The notes under the pieces: generated by a model
Told to the model about the DNA's origin: nothing
Seen by the model: only the letters and a program-made list of their open reading frames with translations
Database searches by the model: none
From: Agrocybe praecox
Lineage: Eukaryota; Basidiomycota; Agaricomycetes; Agaricales; Agrocybaceae
Length of the DNA stretch: 64,000 bases
Reading direction: 5' to 3'
Assembly: GCA_964017145.1 (NCBI GenBank)
Contig: OZ024850.1
Coordinates: forward strand, 2,457,618 to 2,521,617
Made by a program: the position numbers and the translations under genes
In this document: in pieces, positions 1 through 11,238 of the stretch
Position numbering within the stretch: the first letter of the stretch is position 1
How the letters are laid out: each line of letters starts with the position of its first letter

Positions 1-799
1 TCGGCCTGGAAGAGATAAGATGAGATTCCGTCTTTGCTAAACATAGGACTCCTTTTAGACATACCCCGGCAGAAGTTGCATGCTACGGCAGTCTTCCTGG
101 TGTTCCTCGCCTTGCCCGTGTTGTCGTCTGCCTCGAGGGATTCTGCCCTACGCCGCTTTCCTGACTGCGAGCCGCCGTCCCCGTCGTTGCTGGCGACATC
201 AGCTGAGCGAGAACCTGAACGGTAGCGATAAATAGGATGGTGGATATCAGGACTCTCTGGGGTCCGAAAACGGGTGGAAGTCGGGGCAGAGATGGAAAGA
301 GAGCCGACCGGTGGGTAAGTATAAGCATCATGTCTGTCAAACGAGGCAGACGGATCTTCGGTGTTTGGGTTGAGAAGAATCTGGGGCGGTGGTAATGCCT
401 GGAAAGAATGTTGCTGTATATTACCAGCTATTTTTGGCTGCGTCAGTGGCAGATAGTATATAGTAAGAAAGCGAACAGACGTTGCCAATAATCTCTATAG
501 TCTCGTTCCGTGTAGTCTCGTTCCGTGTAGTCTCGCTCCGTGTAATAGTCTCGCTCCGTGTAGTAGTCTCGCTCCTGGGCGGGGACGCGCAGAGAATAGC
601 TCTCAAACCTGCGGGGAATAGGCTGCGCGAGAGAAGAGGGCCCTGGCTCGCCTTCCCTGACCGGACGAGGCGTGTAGAGGGGAAAGATAGGTGAGACTGG
701 ACGAGTTGTGCGTGTTGTAGAGTCGCGGGGCTGCTGGGGCGCTGTGTAGAGATGAGGAATAAGACTGCTGGGCAGCGAGCTCTGACGGTTTGGATCCAT
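1..799 (-). CDS. Zn(II)2Cys6 transcription factor, N-terminal part, cut by the window edge
   Basis: Sequence-specific DNA-binding regulator of the fungal binuclear zinc cluster family; target unknown. I read three exons: 799-481 (ATG at 799), 427-65 and 5-1, with introns 480-428 (53 nt, branch-like CTGAC) and 64-6 (donor GTATGT). The first splice gives ...DYWQ-PGNIQQHSFQALPP, and the second joins KTAVACNFCR to GR, the start of the C-x2-C-x6-C zinc cluster. The rest of the cluster lies outside the window. About 229 residues are visible, mostly Pro/Ser-rich and probably disordered, with a tandem YTERD repeat just before the first intron. A short basic stretch (KRRR, then KARNTRK) precedes the first cysteine, as is usual. 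It is divergent from ILV3, with 210 bp between the start codons. An alternative first-exon frame (SETTTRSET repeats) fits the splice phase less well. Confidence 0.82.
497..575 (-). repeat. Coding minisatellite, YTERD units
   Basis: Near-perfect 15/18-nt units (CTCGYTCCGTGTAGT on the plus strand) encode consecutive ERDYYT/ERDYT blocks in the N-terminal region of the zinc-cluster protein. Unit length is always a multiple of three, so copy-number changes would keep the frame. Confidence 0.8.
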
Positions 800-1009
800 T
801 GCAAAGCATCGAAGAAAGAAAAAAGAATATAAAAATTATTACAAAATATACATTCATCGCGATCATTCGAAAGACATGTTTGACCGTTTCCTATTCTTTT
901 ACCAAGTTGTCCCGCATTCCATACTTGGCAACTCCGACCCAAAATAACGGTATCCACCCCTAACTTTCATTCTCCGGCCGGCCGAACTTTCCTTTTCTTT
1001 CCGTCAACC
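800..1009. promoter_or_regulatory. Divergent promoter between the zinc-cluster gene and ILV3
   Basis: Only 210 bp separate the two ATGs. A CT-rich stretch (CTTTCCTTTTCTTTCCGTCAACC) leads directly into the ILV3 ATG; such pyrimidine-rich leaders are common upstream of fungal starts. I see no clear TATA box. Confidence 0.4.
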
Positions 1010-4000
1010 ATGTCCCGTCTGCTCACCCGCACATTCTCGACATCATGTCGCGACAAAAGCCCTGCTATCCTCAACAGATACAGCAGGATCGTCACCCAGC
1101 CAAAGGACCAGGGCGCCAGCCAGGTCTCTTTTCTTCTTTTCGCGTCTTGTCTGCTCTTTGACCTTTTTTTTTTTTGCAAGGCCATGCTCTATGCTACAGA
1201 TGAAATACACTCGGACGAAGATTTAAACAAGGCCATGGTCGGTGTAGGAAGTGTCTGGTGCGTTACTCTATTATCTATTTATTCTATGCCTTTCTCAGCC
1301 ATTCGCAGGTACGAAGGAAACCCGTGCGCCCCCTCTTTCCTTCTTGAGACATCCGCCATGTTCACCCGCTTTCAAATAGATGCAACAAGCACCTGCTCGG
1401 TCTTGGCCAAGAGATAAAGGCTTCTTTGCAAAAGGCTGACCTCATTGGCTACCAATTTGGAACTGTCGGTGTCAGCGATGGTATCAGCATGGGCACAAAG
1501 GGCATGTCCTACTCCCTTCAATCCCGTGATCTTATTGCAGACCAGGTCGAAAGCGCTGCTGGAGGTCATCATCTCGATGGCATGGTCGTTGTTCCTGGCT
1601 GCGACAAGAATATGCCGGGTGTAATGATCGCTCGTCAGTACAGCTCTCTAATCTACTCTGCGTAGAGTGATCCTCGAGACTGACTTGCATGTGTCTTTTA
1701 TTTCTGCATCCATGTGAACTTTTGAACTTGACCTGTGTCTCAATATATCAGTCGGACGCTTGAACCGACCTGGCCTCATGGTGTACGGAGGCTCCATCCG
1801 CGCGGGATCTTGCGAAGGTGCGCCACAACTCGACATCGTGTCCGCTTTCCAGTCCTATGGCAAATATCTCCAAGACGGAAAGACCGTCGAAGCTGAGCGC
1901 GAGCGGTACTCTACCGTTCGTCATGCTTGTCCAGGTCCCGGTGCTTGCGGTGGTGTATGTTTAATATTTTATCCGTTAACGAAAAACCCGTATCTTGACC
2001 CCTGGTCTACAGATGTACACCGCAAATACTATGGCTTCTGCGATTGAAGCATTAGGTATGGCATTGCCTGGTTCTTCTTCGTTCCCTGCCGAATCACAGG
2101 AGAAGCATGATGAATGCTCCTCTGTGGGACCAGTAATGCGCAACCTTCTCGTGAAAAACATACTTCCAAGGGAGATCATGACCCGGTCTGCATTTGAGAA
2201 CGCGATGGTGGGTGCCAAACTTCCAAAAATACGCATATTACGTTTGTTAACCATCTCTTTAACTGTATTTTGTTTCCGTCCCTTTTTCGTGCTGCTTCCG
2301 CGCATATATTTGGTTTTTGTGTCCGTTCCCCGATGTTCTGCTTCCGCTGTCGGACGTCGATCCCTTGTCCCCGTCTCTGGGTTGATTTCCACCGTATGCT
2401 CGCTCACCCGTGATCGGTCCTCACCGAACCTGAATTCCATGTCATGACGAAACGACATTCCTTTTTACAGGTTTTAACCATGATCCTCGGGGGTTCGACT
2501 AACGCAGTTCTCCATCTTATTGCAATGGCACACTCAGTCAGGATGAAATTGGACATCGACGACTTCCAGAGTGTCTCGGACCGTATTCCCTTCCTTGCGG
2601 ACATCAAACCGAGCGGGAAATATGTCATGGAAGACGTATACAAAATCGGTGGCATTCCCAGTGCGTTTTCAATCTCTCTTTTGACATGTTCACATACTCG
2701 TTGTATAAATCTTTTTTTATCGTGTCCTTCGTTAAATTCAAACTCATTGTCTGATATGTTTATTTAAATGTCTAATTCTCTTTATCGCAGAGATCCTCGC
2801 GTTCTTGCTCAAGAATAAACTGATTGATGGCAACAATATGACTGTCACCGGAAAGACCCTAGGCGAAAACTTGGAGGAGTGGACGCACAAGTATGGCGAG
2901 CTCGATTCTCGACAGGACGTCATCCGACCATTGGACAATCCAATCAAATCCTCAGGCCATATCAGGTGTGTCCAAATTTTCATGTTTTTACGTGAATTTA
3001 TTTTAGTTTTGGTGATATTCTCTGGGTTCCGTGATGTTGATATGGACATGTCCATCTTATCACCACGTTATTCACCCCGTTCCATCTTCTTATCCGCTCT
3101 ATTTCATCCATCGCCCCTGCAACGTTACTCCGGCGCCGTTGCAAATCTTATATGTCGTTCCGTGCCCTTCATGGTTAACAACACCCCGGACCGTCTTTCT
3201 TTTCCGGATCTTTATCTGTACTCTCGGAGTTGATGCAGGTCGTTCTAACAAATATTTATGCAGAATTTTGAAGGGAAATCTTGCTCCTGGAGGCGCAGTC
3301 GCCAAGATCACCGGCAAGGAAGGGTTAGGCTTCGTGGGTAAGGCGCGCGTCTTTGATTCCGAGGATGATTTCGTCCAGGCCGTCGAAAACGGTTCCATCA
3401 AGAAAGGGGAAAAAACTGTTGTCATTTTGAGGTATTTGGGCCCGAAGGGTGGACCAGGTGAGCGTCTTTTTCGACTGATTTGGAGCATTCCCATTCCTGT
3501 CCTTGGGAAAAGATTCGTCCGAGTATCGACGCATATACTCCGTGGTTTTCTAAAAATTTCTTCGTTGAAATGCGCCGCCACACGTTTTCCTCTATTTTTT
3601 CTATTTTACGGTTCATTCCTTGTAATGGAACCACGGAAAATAGGTGCAGGACGAGCTTCCCATCTGATCTGCGGCGTTGAATTGAAATTAGTAGCATGGG
3701 CCGGTAGAGCGAGGCTATGTTATGTGACTCATGCTATGGAAGCTCGGTGCATGCGACCGCATGTTTTTCTATCCTGAATTGGAAGAAAGAGTTGTCCTAC
3801 TCCCTTTTGCGCAGCTTCCTTTCTTGCGAAATTACTGTTTTTTTCGCATTTGTCGGTTTGTGAAACAGGGATCTTTTTCCTGACATGGTCATAACAAACC
3901 TTCATTTTCATACCCGATTTTTTTTTTCATCTTTTCTCCCTGCCCTGATTTTTCCCATCGTCACCTGGGTTATGTTATGTTATATTTATGTCATGATCTG

Positions 4001-5027
4001 TGTTGTTGGAATTCTGTGATTAAACTGACTGACTTGCTTTTTTCTGACTACTTTTTCGTTGGTTGATAGGTATGCCTGAGATGCTCAAGCCCACGAGTTT
4101 GATCATGGGCGCGGGTCTTGGATTAGACGTCGCTTGTCTCACTGACGGACGATTCAGCGGAGGGTGAGTCTCACATTTCTCATGTGTCCCTGTTTTTTCT
4201 TTTTTTTCCATTGTTTCGTTTCTTTTCCCCACACCTCCGGTGTCTCTCTCCTTTCTACTCCACAAAACTTTATCTCCGTCTCCTTTTTTTTTCTCGAACG
4301 TCGCGCTTAAAATGACATCTGGCACCGTCAATGGTCTGACTGACGTACCCATAACCGGCATTTCATTTACCTTTTCGACTCCGCTCCGTTAGTATTAGTG
4401 GGGACTAGTCCGTTTAGCTGCATTTATTTAGGCGTACCTTTACGTTGACGCTATCTTTTTGCTCTTTTTTCCGTCGTTCCGGTGGGGCAGATGGTTTTTG
4501 ATGTTTCCCGCACTACGTCCTGGGCGTTGACCGTTTTCTGATCTTTCTTTTTTTCTACGTTGCTATGCGCTTTGTTTCCCTTTTCTTTTTTTCCCTGGGT
4601 ATGTACGCGCACGGAACTGAAGTCACCGGGACCCATTGTGTTTTATTTCTCTTCTCTGTGATATTTGATATCGGGTTTTTTGGAATGTCTTATTTCCCTT
4701 TCTCCCCTGCCTGTCATCCTCGTTCCTTGTTCTCGACATCAATTTTCTAAAACGACGTCTTCTATTTTCCATAGATCCCACGGTTTCTGCATTGGACATG
4801 TCGTTCCAGAGGCACAAGTTGGCGGACCTATTGCGCTGGTGAAGGACGGCGATGTTATCGCTGTTGACGCTGTCAAGAATACCATCGAACTTCACGTATC
4901 TGATGAAGAACTCGAAGTCCGTCGTAAGGAATGGAAGGCTCCCCCTCTCAAGGTGACCCAGGGTACGCTGTACAAGTATACCAAACTTGTCACTGACGCT
5001 AGCCATGGCTGCGTTACTGATGCTTGA
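1010..5027 (+). CDS. ILV3: Dihydroxy-acid dehydratase (branched-chain amino acid synthesis), mitochondrial
   Basis: Converts 2,3-dihydroxy-isovalerate and -methylvalerate to the 2-oxo acids, the step before the transaminase in valine/isoleucine synthesis; an Fe-S enzyme of the IlvD/Edd family. The N-terminus [14 protein letters not shown] looks like a mitochondrial presequence. Family motifs follow in order: [88 protein letters not shown], ending in [15 protein letters not shown] read ten introns: 1124-1180, 1258-1308, 1324-1379, 1634-1751, 1955-2012, 2208-2470, 2661-2790, 2966-3263, 3458-4069 and 4164-4774. Six are longer than 100 nt, and the last two are about 610 nt each, unlike the ~55 nt introns elsewhere in the window. 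The reading frame is intact. It is divergent from a zinc-cluster regulator. Confidence 0.95.
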
Positions 5028-5469
5028 GTATACTCCGTCCCGTCTGCGTATCATCTGAGGAGAACGTCATCTGTTACACGTCCTTCTTTTGATTTATGCT
5101 ACGACAAAAGCTACACCACATCTTATACCCTACAACAGCTTCTAGAGGATGTGTCGCATCCCAAAAAAAAACCGCCGAAGGAAGGTAGATATAGATATAA
5201 TAGTATCAATTTATTTTATTTATCTTTCTTGTGGTTTTTCGCTCTAGACGTCCGTCTGTTGACTCCGTGCGATGCGCAGCAAGGCATGTTTGGAGAGATC
5301 GATGATGTGCCACTCACCCGAGAAATGTGCAGGGAAAAACGAAGCAAAGGTAAATAGCAACCGCCGCCGCCGCGCTTAGCCTGGGTCGTCGTAAGTATTT
5401 ATCCATCCATCTATCCATCCATCAGCGCGGATCTGCCGTACGTTTTATGACTTGCGTTGTTGAAAAGGC
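5028..5469. other. Intergenic, ILV3 3' side
   Basis: No coding potential seen. Contains a short ATCC/ATCT microsatellite (5399-5423) and A-rich tracts (5162-5172). Confidence 0.5.
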
Positions 5470-5479
5470 GGATCAGAAT

Positions 5480-5948
5480 GGGGCGTTTCACGTTGACGAT
5501 TTCGACTCGATTTCGGTGTTTTTTTCTGGTCTGATTTTTGGAGAGAAAAAATAGTATAGCCGACAGAAACGAACTCGAAATCAGTTCAACGTGAAACCTC
5601 CCTACTATGTGTTCGTGTTCGATTTTCAGAGTTCGTTATCCAGGGTCACGACATGAAGTTCATCTTTCTTGACTTCTATATCTTCAGCAGAAGTCAGAAT
5701 GTTATCCCAGGGTCCCTAATAAAATAAAATAAAATACTAAATAAACAATTATATGAGTGTCTCTTGGAAAGCGGACTGAAAAACGGGAGGAAATCCGTGC
5801 AAAATTTAAGCAGGGTTGGGGCTGCTTTTGCATACTTGACGCGATTCCCGAAAAAAATGATGTGGCTGTGCAAAATCTCACGAAAACAAAAACCCCGAAA
5901 TCGAGAAAATCGCCTCGAAATCGCTAACGTGAAACGCCCTAATAATAT
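5480..5948. mobile_element. MITE-like element with terminal inverted repeats and a 10-bp flanking repeat
   Basis: The left end, GGGGCGTTTCACGTT, is matched in inverted orientation by AACGTGAAACGCCCT at 5926-5940. The similarity continues inward for about 60 bp (CGATTTCG..CGATTTCGG.GTTTTT). A further inverted copy of CGTTTCACGTTGAA lies inside at about 5585-5600. The 10-mer GGATCAGAAT stands immediately left of the element (5470-5479) and again at 5949-5958, as a target-site duplication would; 8 bp (AATAATAT) separate the right inverted repeat from it. No transposase ORF is present. A 10-bp duplication would fit Mutator-like elements, but that class is an inference. Confidence 0.7.
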
Positions 5949-5958
5949 GGATCAGAAT

Positions 5959-6873
5959 TCCTGGTCTCCCCATGCACACATGTATATACGGACGTGTGGG
6001 TTTTTTTGTAATTCGTGGTGTGTGTATTTCTATTTGACCATGCGGGGCCATGTATGTCGCTGTGTTGTACAAGGTTGTATGTACAGCAGCCTTGTAAAAA
6101 CACTGTGTGTGTGTTTTTGTCCCTTAGCTGACCCCTGCTCCCCACTCCCCTTTTGCTTTTTGATCAACTCGAACAAGATTTGATAAGCGCCGCTGATGGA
6201 TGGCGCGGAAGTAATATAATGTGCGTACTCGGTTCACAGAGCACTTATTCTCATCCACTCGGCTTTCACACCTGAGCAAAAATTCCCAAGACAATGGCGA
6301 GGGGTGGAGATGTGTTTTCCAGGGTATCCGGACATTGGACTTGGTAATCAACGGACACTATAACCTATAGGCACCAGCACTCTAATTAAATTTTGATTGC
6401 CGGAAATACATCGGATACACTGGCAGGAGTAGTTATTTAATATTTATTACTTATGGTAGCGGGACTCGTGAATAATCGTACAATACTAAGCAGAGGTTCG
6501 TAAGCTCGTTCTCTTTCTCTCGGTCGAATGTTTTTTCTTCTCTTTTTTTCATGCGAGCTTGTGGATGCCGGAGGGCCGTGAGCCGTCGGCACACTTTCAC
6601 ACTTCCTTCCATATGGAAGAAAGATTTGATATTTATTGGGCCATGTCGGCACACCTGACGATTCTCAGCATTCACGATTTGGGTCTTGTTGTAGTCTGTA
6701 TAAATAACAGGAGAAGGAAGATTTCAGGCGCTCTCTTTTCTTGAACCCCATTGTTGGGCAGGCTCCGTGGCGGAATATCCAAGTTTGTAGGGAATAGAGT
6801 GACCGGGGTCCTTTGTGTGGCGGTCTACAACATTTACTATAGCTTCTACGATAAATCCCTCAGTGAAAAACGG
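5959..6873. other. Intergenic between the element and the 3' end of RIO1
   Basis: AT-rich spacer with GT-rich stretches (5990-6120). ORFs here are short, low in complexity and have no matching splice partners. I see no gene. Confidence 0.5.
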
Positions 6874-9126
6874 TTAGCTCTTCGTTTTCTTGATGATCCG
6901 TTTCTTCTCCGATTTGGGCATCTTGTTTTTGCGTTTCTCCTTAGCCTCTGTCTTGGCCTGTTTCTTACGCTCCTATGGAAGGATGAAATGAACAGTTAAT
7001 GGTCAAGCATCGCTAAAAGGAAATAAATATTGAGACTGACCTTCTTAGCTTCTTTGTCTTCGTGTCTGTGTCCTCGAAGTTTCCTTTCGACGAATCCCTC
7101 TTTAGGATTTCCGTCCTCGTCATCATCGGAGTCTTGTTCCTCTGCATCGGAGCCGTCATCTTCACTGATATCCTCCATTTCATTCTCTTCGTCTCCATTA
7201 TGATCACCATTCTTGACAGCATTGTTTATTGTCGCGACGGATGCGCCGTCCTCGATCGCGTTCTTCTCGGTGCCGCTTGGCTCCAGCGCGGAGTCCTCTT
7301 GCTCTTTGTCCTTGTCCTTGCCCTTCTTGGTTGGTACGAGGCCAATTGAGTCAGCGTATATGAGCTCATCACCACGTTTGTGCTTCTCTACGTCTCGTTC
7401 AGGGTCATACACCTCGTTCAGCGTTCGAGGGATGAATGAGTGGAGGAAAACAGAGTCTTCATGTTCGGCGTCCTCTGCTTTCGGTTTAGATTTGGGCTTT
7501 GTCGACTTCTGCGATATCTTTGCATCGTTTGCTGATATTTTCTCGTCATTCGGAGCCTCCTCTTCCTCATCCTCATCATCGTCGCCGCCTTCGTCCTTCT
7601 CGGCGCACAACCTCACCAGAACGTCCTCGTCGCTCACCCCCTCCTCTTCAGTCAACTTTTCCTTGATCACGAACTCGAAACATCTTCGTAGCCCAAGACA
7701 GCTAACTCCAAGCCTTCCAAAGAAGTCCTCGACGTTCTTGATATCGCTTCTCAAGAAATCAAAAGCTGCCGGATGGTCATGCTCTACACTCTGGGAAACA
7801 TCGATGATCCAAAGATGGCCCTCGTGGTACATGATATTGTACTCGGATAGATCAGCATGAACGAGCTTGCAGACGTGGAACATGCGTCGAACAATGAGAA
7901 CTAGTTCTTGATACAGCTTCGTGACGTCTTCTTTGGGTAAAGACGCGTCTTTCATACGGGGAGAAGCCCTGCATGTGTAAATACATCTATCATTGAGTCG
8001 AGATCAAAATTTAAAATATGATATTCGTTGACGTACCAGCCATCTTTATCACCGATGAAGGTCATAACTAGGACATTTTCGCGGACTTCCAATGGATCTG
8101 GTGCGCGAATTCCAGCGGCCACTAGACGTTTTAGATTACGCATTTCTTTTTCAGCCCACATGCGGACCATCTTTCGAGGATTACGACTGTATCCACGACG
8201 GAAACGGAATTCTCCAGTAACGTATTTATCGCGATCTTTGAACACAAGGATAGACGTTTTGTAGATTTTGAGAGCAAGATGCGCCCCTGCGGGTGTGAGG
8301 CCGTAATATACATTTGCCTATAATTCGTGGAAAGAGGTTAGAAAAAATATTTTGAGGGTCAGTTTGGTATAAATATGTACCTCTTTACCTGTACTAACAC
8401 ATCCGTTCACTTCGTCTATTAGCCCCCTTCCAATCATCTTGAACAGGATCAATCGCGTGCGAGGATCGAGCACCTGTTCATTCGTTGCGCGATCGCTCTT
8501 GTCCTTCATGTTTGCGTGAGCGCTGCGCCCTTTCCTGTTAACACCCGCACCCATGACGTACGGGGTATCAATTTTTGATAGACGTGAATTATATTTCGCC
8601 AGTGCAGCGAGTTGGTCGGCAGTGCGATCTTTGGCATTGGCGGCAATGGCAGTGGACGGCTTGGACGTTGATGCAGCTGCATTTTTGGGATGGTTGACAG
8701 CGGGTAATGCGGCTACTGATGCATGGTTCAGTGCCGAGGATGTGCCTGGGGCATTTCCTGAGCGCACGGCGACGTGTTGTCTGAGACGATTATACTGCTT
8801 TGTAAAATCTAAGAATGAACATTTGGAAGGGAAGCATCTCGGGAAGAGTTTCGCGTTTACATACCTCGTTCGGCGTTTTCCCAGTCTTCGTCTTCTACTC
8901 TGTTGTCGTAATATTCTTCGTCGTTGAAGTCATCGTCAAATTCGTCTTGTTGACCGTCGTCTTCATCTTCGCTGAAGTCTAGTAATTTATCGTCGGTTGA
9001 TGATGGGTCAACAGTGTCGATGTAGGCCTGTCCTTCGCGGTTGATTTCTTGTGGTTGGGATACTACTACCTCATCTGCGTCATCAAATTGACCAGCTTCG
9101 ATAGGCGCCGCTAAGATGGAGGTCAT
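6874..9126 (-). CDS. RIO1: RIO1-family atypical serine kinase/ATPase
   Basis: Needed for late cytoplasmic 40S ribosome maturation in characterised eukaryotes. The start is the ATG at 9126 ([16 protein letters not shown]); an upstream in-frame TTG at 9141 is not used. The order is: acidic N-terminus; the nucleotide-binding motif STGKEANVYY, split by an intron at about 8390-8310; [35 protein letters not shown]; catalytic HADLSEYN; metal-binding [12 protein letters not shown]; and NVEDFF. The tail is long and acidic/Lys-rich and ends in a basic exon ([10 protein letters not shown], stop 6874-6876). Both catalytic Asp residues are present. I read five exons with introns near 8850-8800, 8380-8310, 8040-7960 and 7040-6975. 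It is convergent with ILV3. Confidence 0.93.
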
Positions 9127-9324
9127 GGTTGTTGCAAGCAATACCTTACAAACTTAAAGCTGAGAGCCGATAATAATTAGTCCAGGCAATCTATAGATCG
9201 AAAAAATCAGCCGTCACGTGGAATGACATCAATGAATCATGGAATGCGGCAACTCGAACTGTTACTTGAACCATGCAATGCGCATTGCGGTTTGCAACTG
9301 AATTACCCACTGCCGACCTCTAAG

Positions 9325-10015
9325 ATGGACACTTTACGGCGGAGGGTGCCTTTTACAGTCAGGGACGACGACTCTACGGAAGAAAGCGAGATATTGGACG
9401 ACCAACGTACGTTTATTCTGTTTGAAATTGAGTTGACGACTCCGATTAAACAACTCACTTCGCTGTTGCAGAACAAGACGAGCTAATTGACCAGCTTCGC
9501 CAGGACAATGAGATAGTCAATAGAACATATTTAACAGCTTTGAAGGTGGTTGTAGGCCTTGCTCTTCTACTGTGAGTGTATCTCTCTATCCGACAAACCG
9601 AAACTCTTAACTTCCTGCCATCATCAGTCAACTTGCAGCTTTCAGTCGTAATCCACTGCTCACGATATACCCTCTTCAAGGATCACAATCTACGATTCCA
9701 CTCCCTTTCGTATTTACAATACTGAGTGTCTACATCCACATAAACTTCATCTTCCTTCTATTTCCCGAAGAAATCCGGGTTTTTTCTCCACTATCCAGCA
9801 TCACCAACCCGCTCTCTTATCAGCTCTTGTATCTGCTGTCTGCGGTCGCTCCGACTCTATGCCTGTTTCTACATAAACCATGGCAGACTACTGTGTGGTG
9901 GTGCTTTACTCCTGTGATGGTGTACATTGTTCAGACCGTCTTGGAGGCCATTCAGCAGAGCAACCAGGGAATCGCGGATCTCGAAACTATGAAGTATACG
10001 GCCCCTGGTGCATGA
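9325..10015 (+). CDS. Small multi-pass membrane protein, DUF7719-like
   Basis: Function unknown. Three exons: 9325 to about 9409, about 9472-9571 and about 9627-10015. The product starts MDTLRRRVPFTVRDDDSTEE, continues through QQDEDELIDQLRQDNEIVNRTY, and has about four hydrophobic helices (VVVGLALLLQLAAF, VFTILSVYIHINFIFLLF, YQLLYLLSAVAPTLCLFL, WCFTPVMVYIVQTVLEAI). It ends GIADLETMKYTAPGA. The charged N-terminus, four helices and the 'LE.MKY.APGA' tail resemble a fungal family I recall as DUF7719; that assignment is from memory and tentative. The start is chosen at MDTL because an upstream ATG (9223) adds residues without family character. It is divergent from RIO1, with about 200 bp between. 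Confidence 0.7.
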
Positions 10016-11238
10016 TGTAATTTAGGTGTATGGATTTTGTTAACACCACCACCATCACCACACACCGTTCTCATACTTTACTGGCATTTCGGGGTAGAAC
10101 AACGACGCTTAATTTCGAGGATCCACGCTGCGAATGTCATGCAGCAACAAACCGTAATCCGACCTCTCTTAGACCTCTCTTGAAGGGAGTCCAATACATC
10201 GGACTTGAAACGCTATTCCTTGTAGTCATGTCTCCGACGAATGGACTAGCCTTTGCTTGATCATCTGTGACTAGATGGAATACAAGAGCACTCGATGAAG
10301 TTTACGTTTTAGTAGCCGTAGAACACGCAGGCAGAGCGTTTACGTTGTAGGATAAACTAAAATACCTGCGTAATGTAATATTTTCCTCGTAGATTAAGTG
10401 CATGTACAATAGCGTACTCCTGGTGTAAGGGGAATCGGTGCAAATACTACGGGGAGGCAATTCCCACGGCTCCCATCAATAGCGCGAAAAAGCCTCACGT
10501 TCACTTTCTTCTCCTCAACATCATCATCGTCTCTTACCCTTATCTTTTTCCTTCTCGAAAACAATTCCTTGTATTATCTTGTACCGGAGACTCACCCCAT
10601 CATGCTCAAGACGGACGACAGATACACTAGGCACTCAGTCTTGCCAGCGAAAAGGCCTCAAGAATGTCGTCGACATCGTTGTCCGGGAACTGTCCTTCTA
10701 ATCCATTGAATTATGGGCCCATTGGGGAACGAAATGCTTCAAAGACATAAAAATAATTTCCAAAGGCTTATCAAGATAGTTGGTTACCTCTGGGTGTGTC
10801 GACATGTACGATGGTCTCAATGGTCTGGGAAATTGTCGTTGCGGCGCTCTTCCGGAGTGTATTGGTTTCTACTGGAGCTCTAACGGTGGCAGACAGAAGA
10901 TTGAGAAGCTGGATGCCCTCACTACAGATGTCGATCTATTGGCTTGCCTAAAACTTCCCAGTCGTAGGATGTCGGAGTCGACGATCATCAAGGTCCGAAA
11001 GCCCTTCTTCCCCCTTTTTATTGTCCTTCAACGTATCTCAGGTCCTTTATCCATCGACTAGTTCGACTTTTACCAGGCAACGCCGACTCTTTCGCTGCCC
11101 ACAACCCACTTCGTAACCGTCCCCCCTTCAAGCGCTTTAAGCTGTGCTACTTTGTATGCGCATGTTTATTTCAATCGGATATATTGCCTTGACCTCTCAG
11201 TACTGCGCCGTCGTCGCCCGTTATTTTTGTTCTTCAGA
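10016..11238. other. Intergenic, no gene seen
   Basis: Short ORFs at 10030-10260 and 10780-11061 show no recognisable motif, hydrophobic pattern or splice continuation. A CT-rich stretch at 10495-10560 could be a promoter or UTR. The ferric reductase start follows at 11239. Confidence 0.45.

Noticed and set aside
421..957. 178-codon minus-strand ORF containing SETTTRSET repeats
   Set aside because: It overlaps the MDPNRQSS frame of the zinc-cluster gene. That frame splices cleanly (53-nt intron with CTGAC branch site) into the zinc-cluster exon; this one joins only with a different, less convincing acceptor.
7213..7860. 215-codon plus-strand ORF rich in Ser
   Set aside because: Antisense shadow of the acidic C-terminal region of RIO1.
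10030..10260. 76-codon ORF starting MDFVNTTTITTH, checked as a possible second pheromone precursor
   Set aside because: It ends ...GLAFA without a cysteine in a CaaX position.
10780..11061. 93-codon plus-strand ORF upstream of the ferric reductase
   Set aside because: Mixed composition, no motif, no matching splice sites, and not in frame with the downstream gene.
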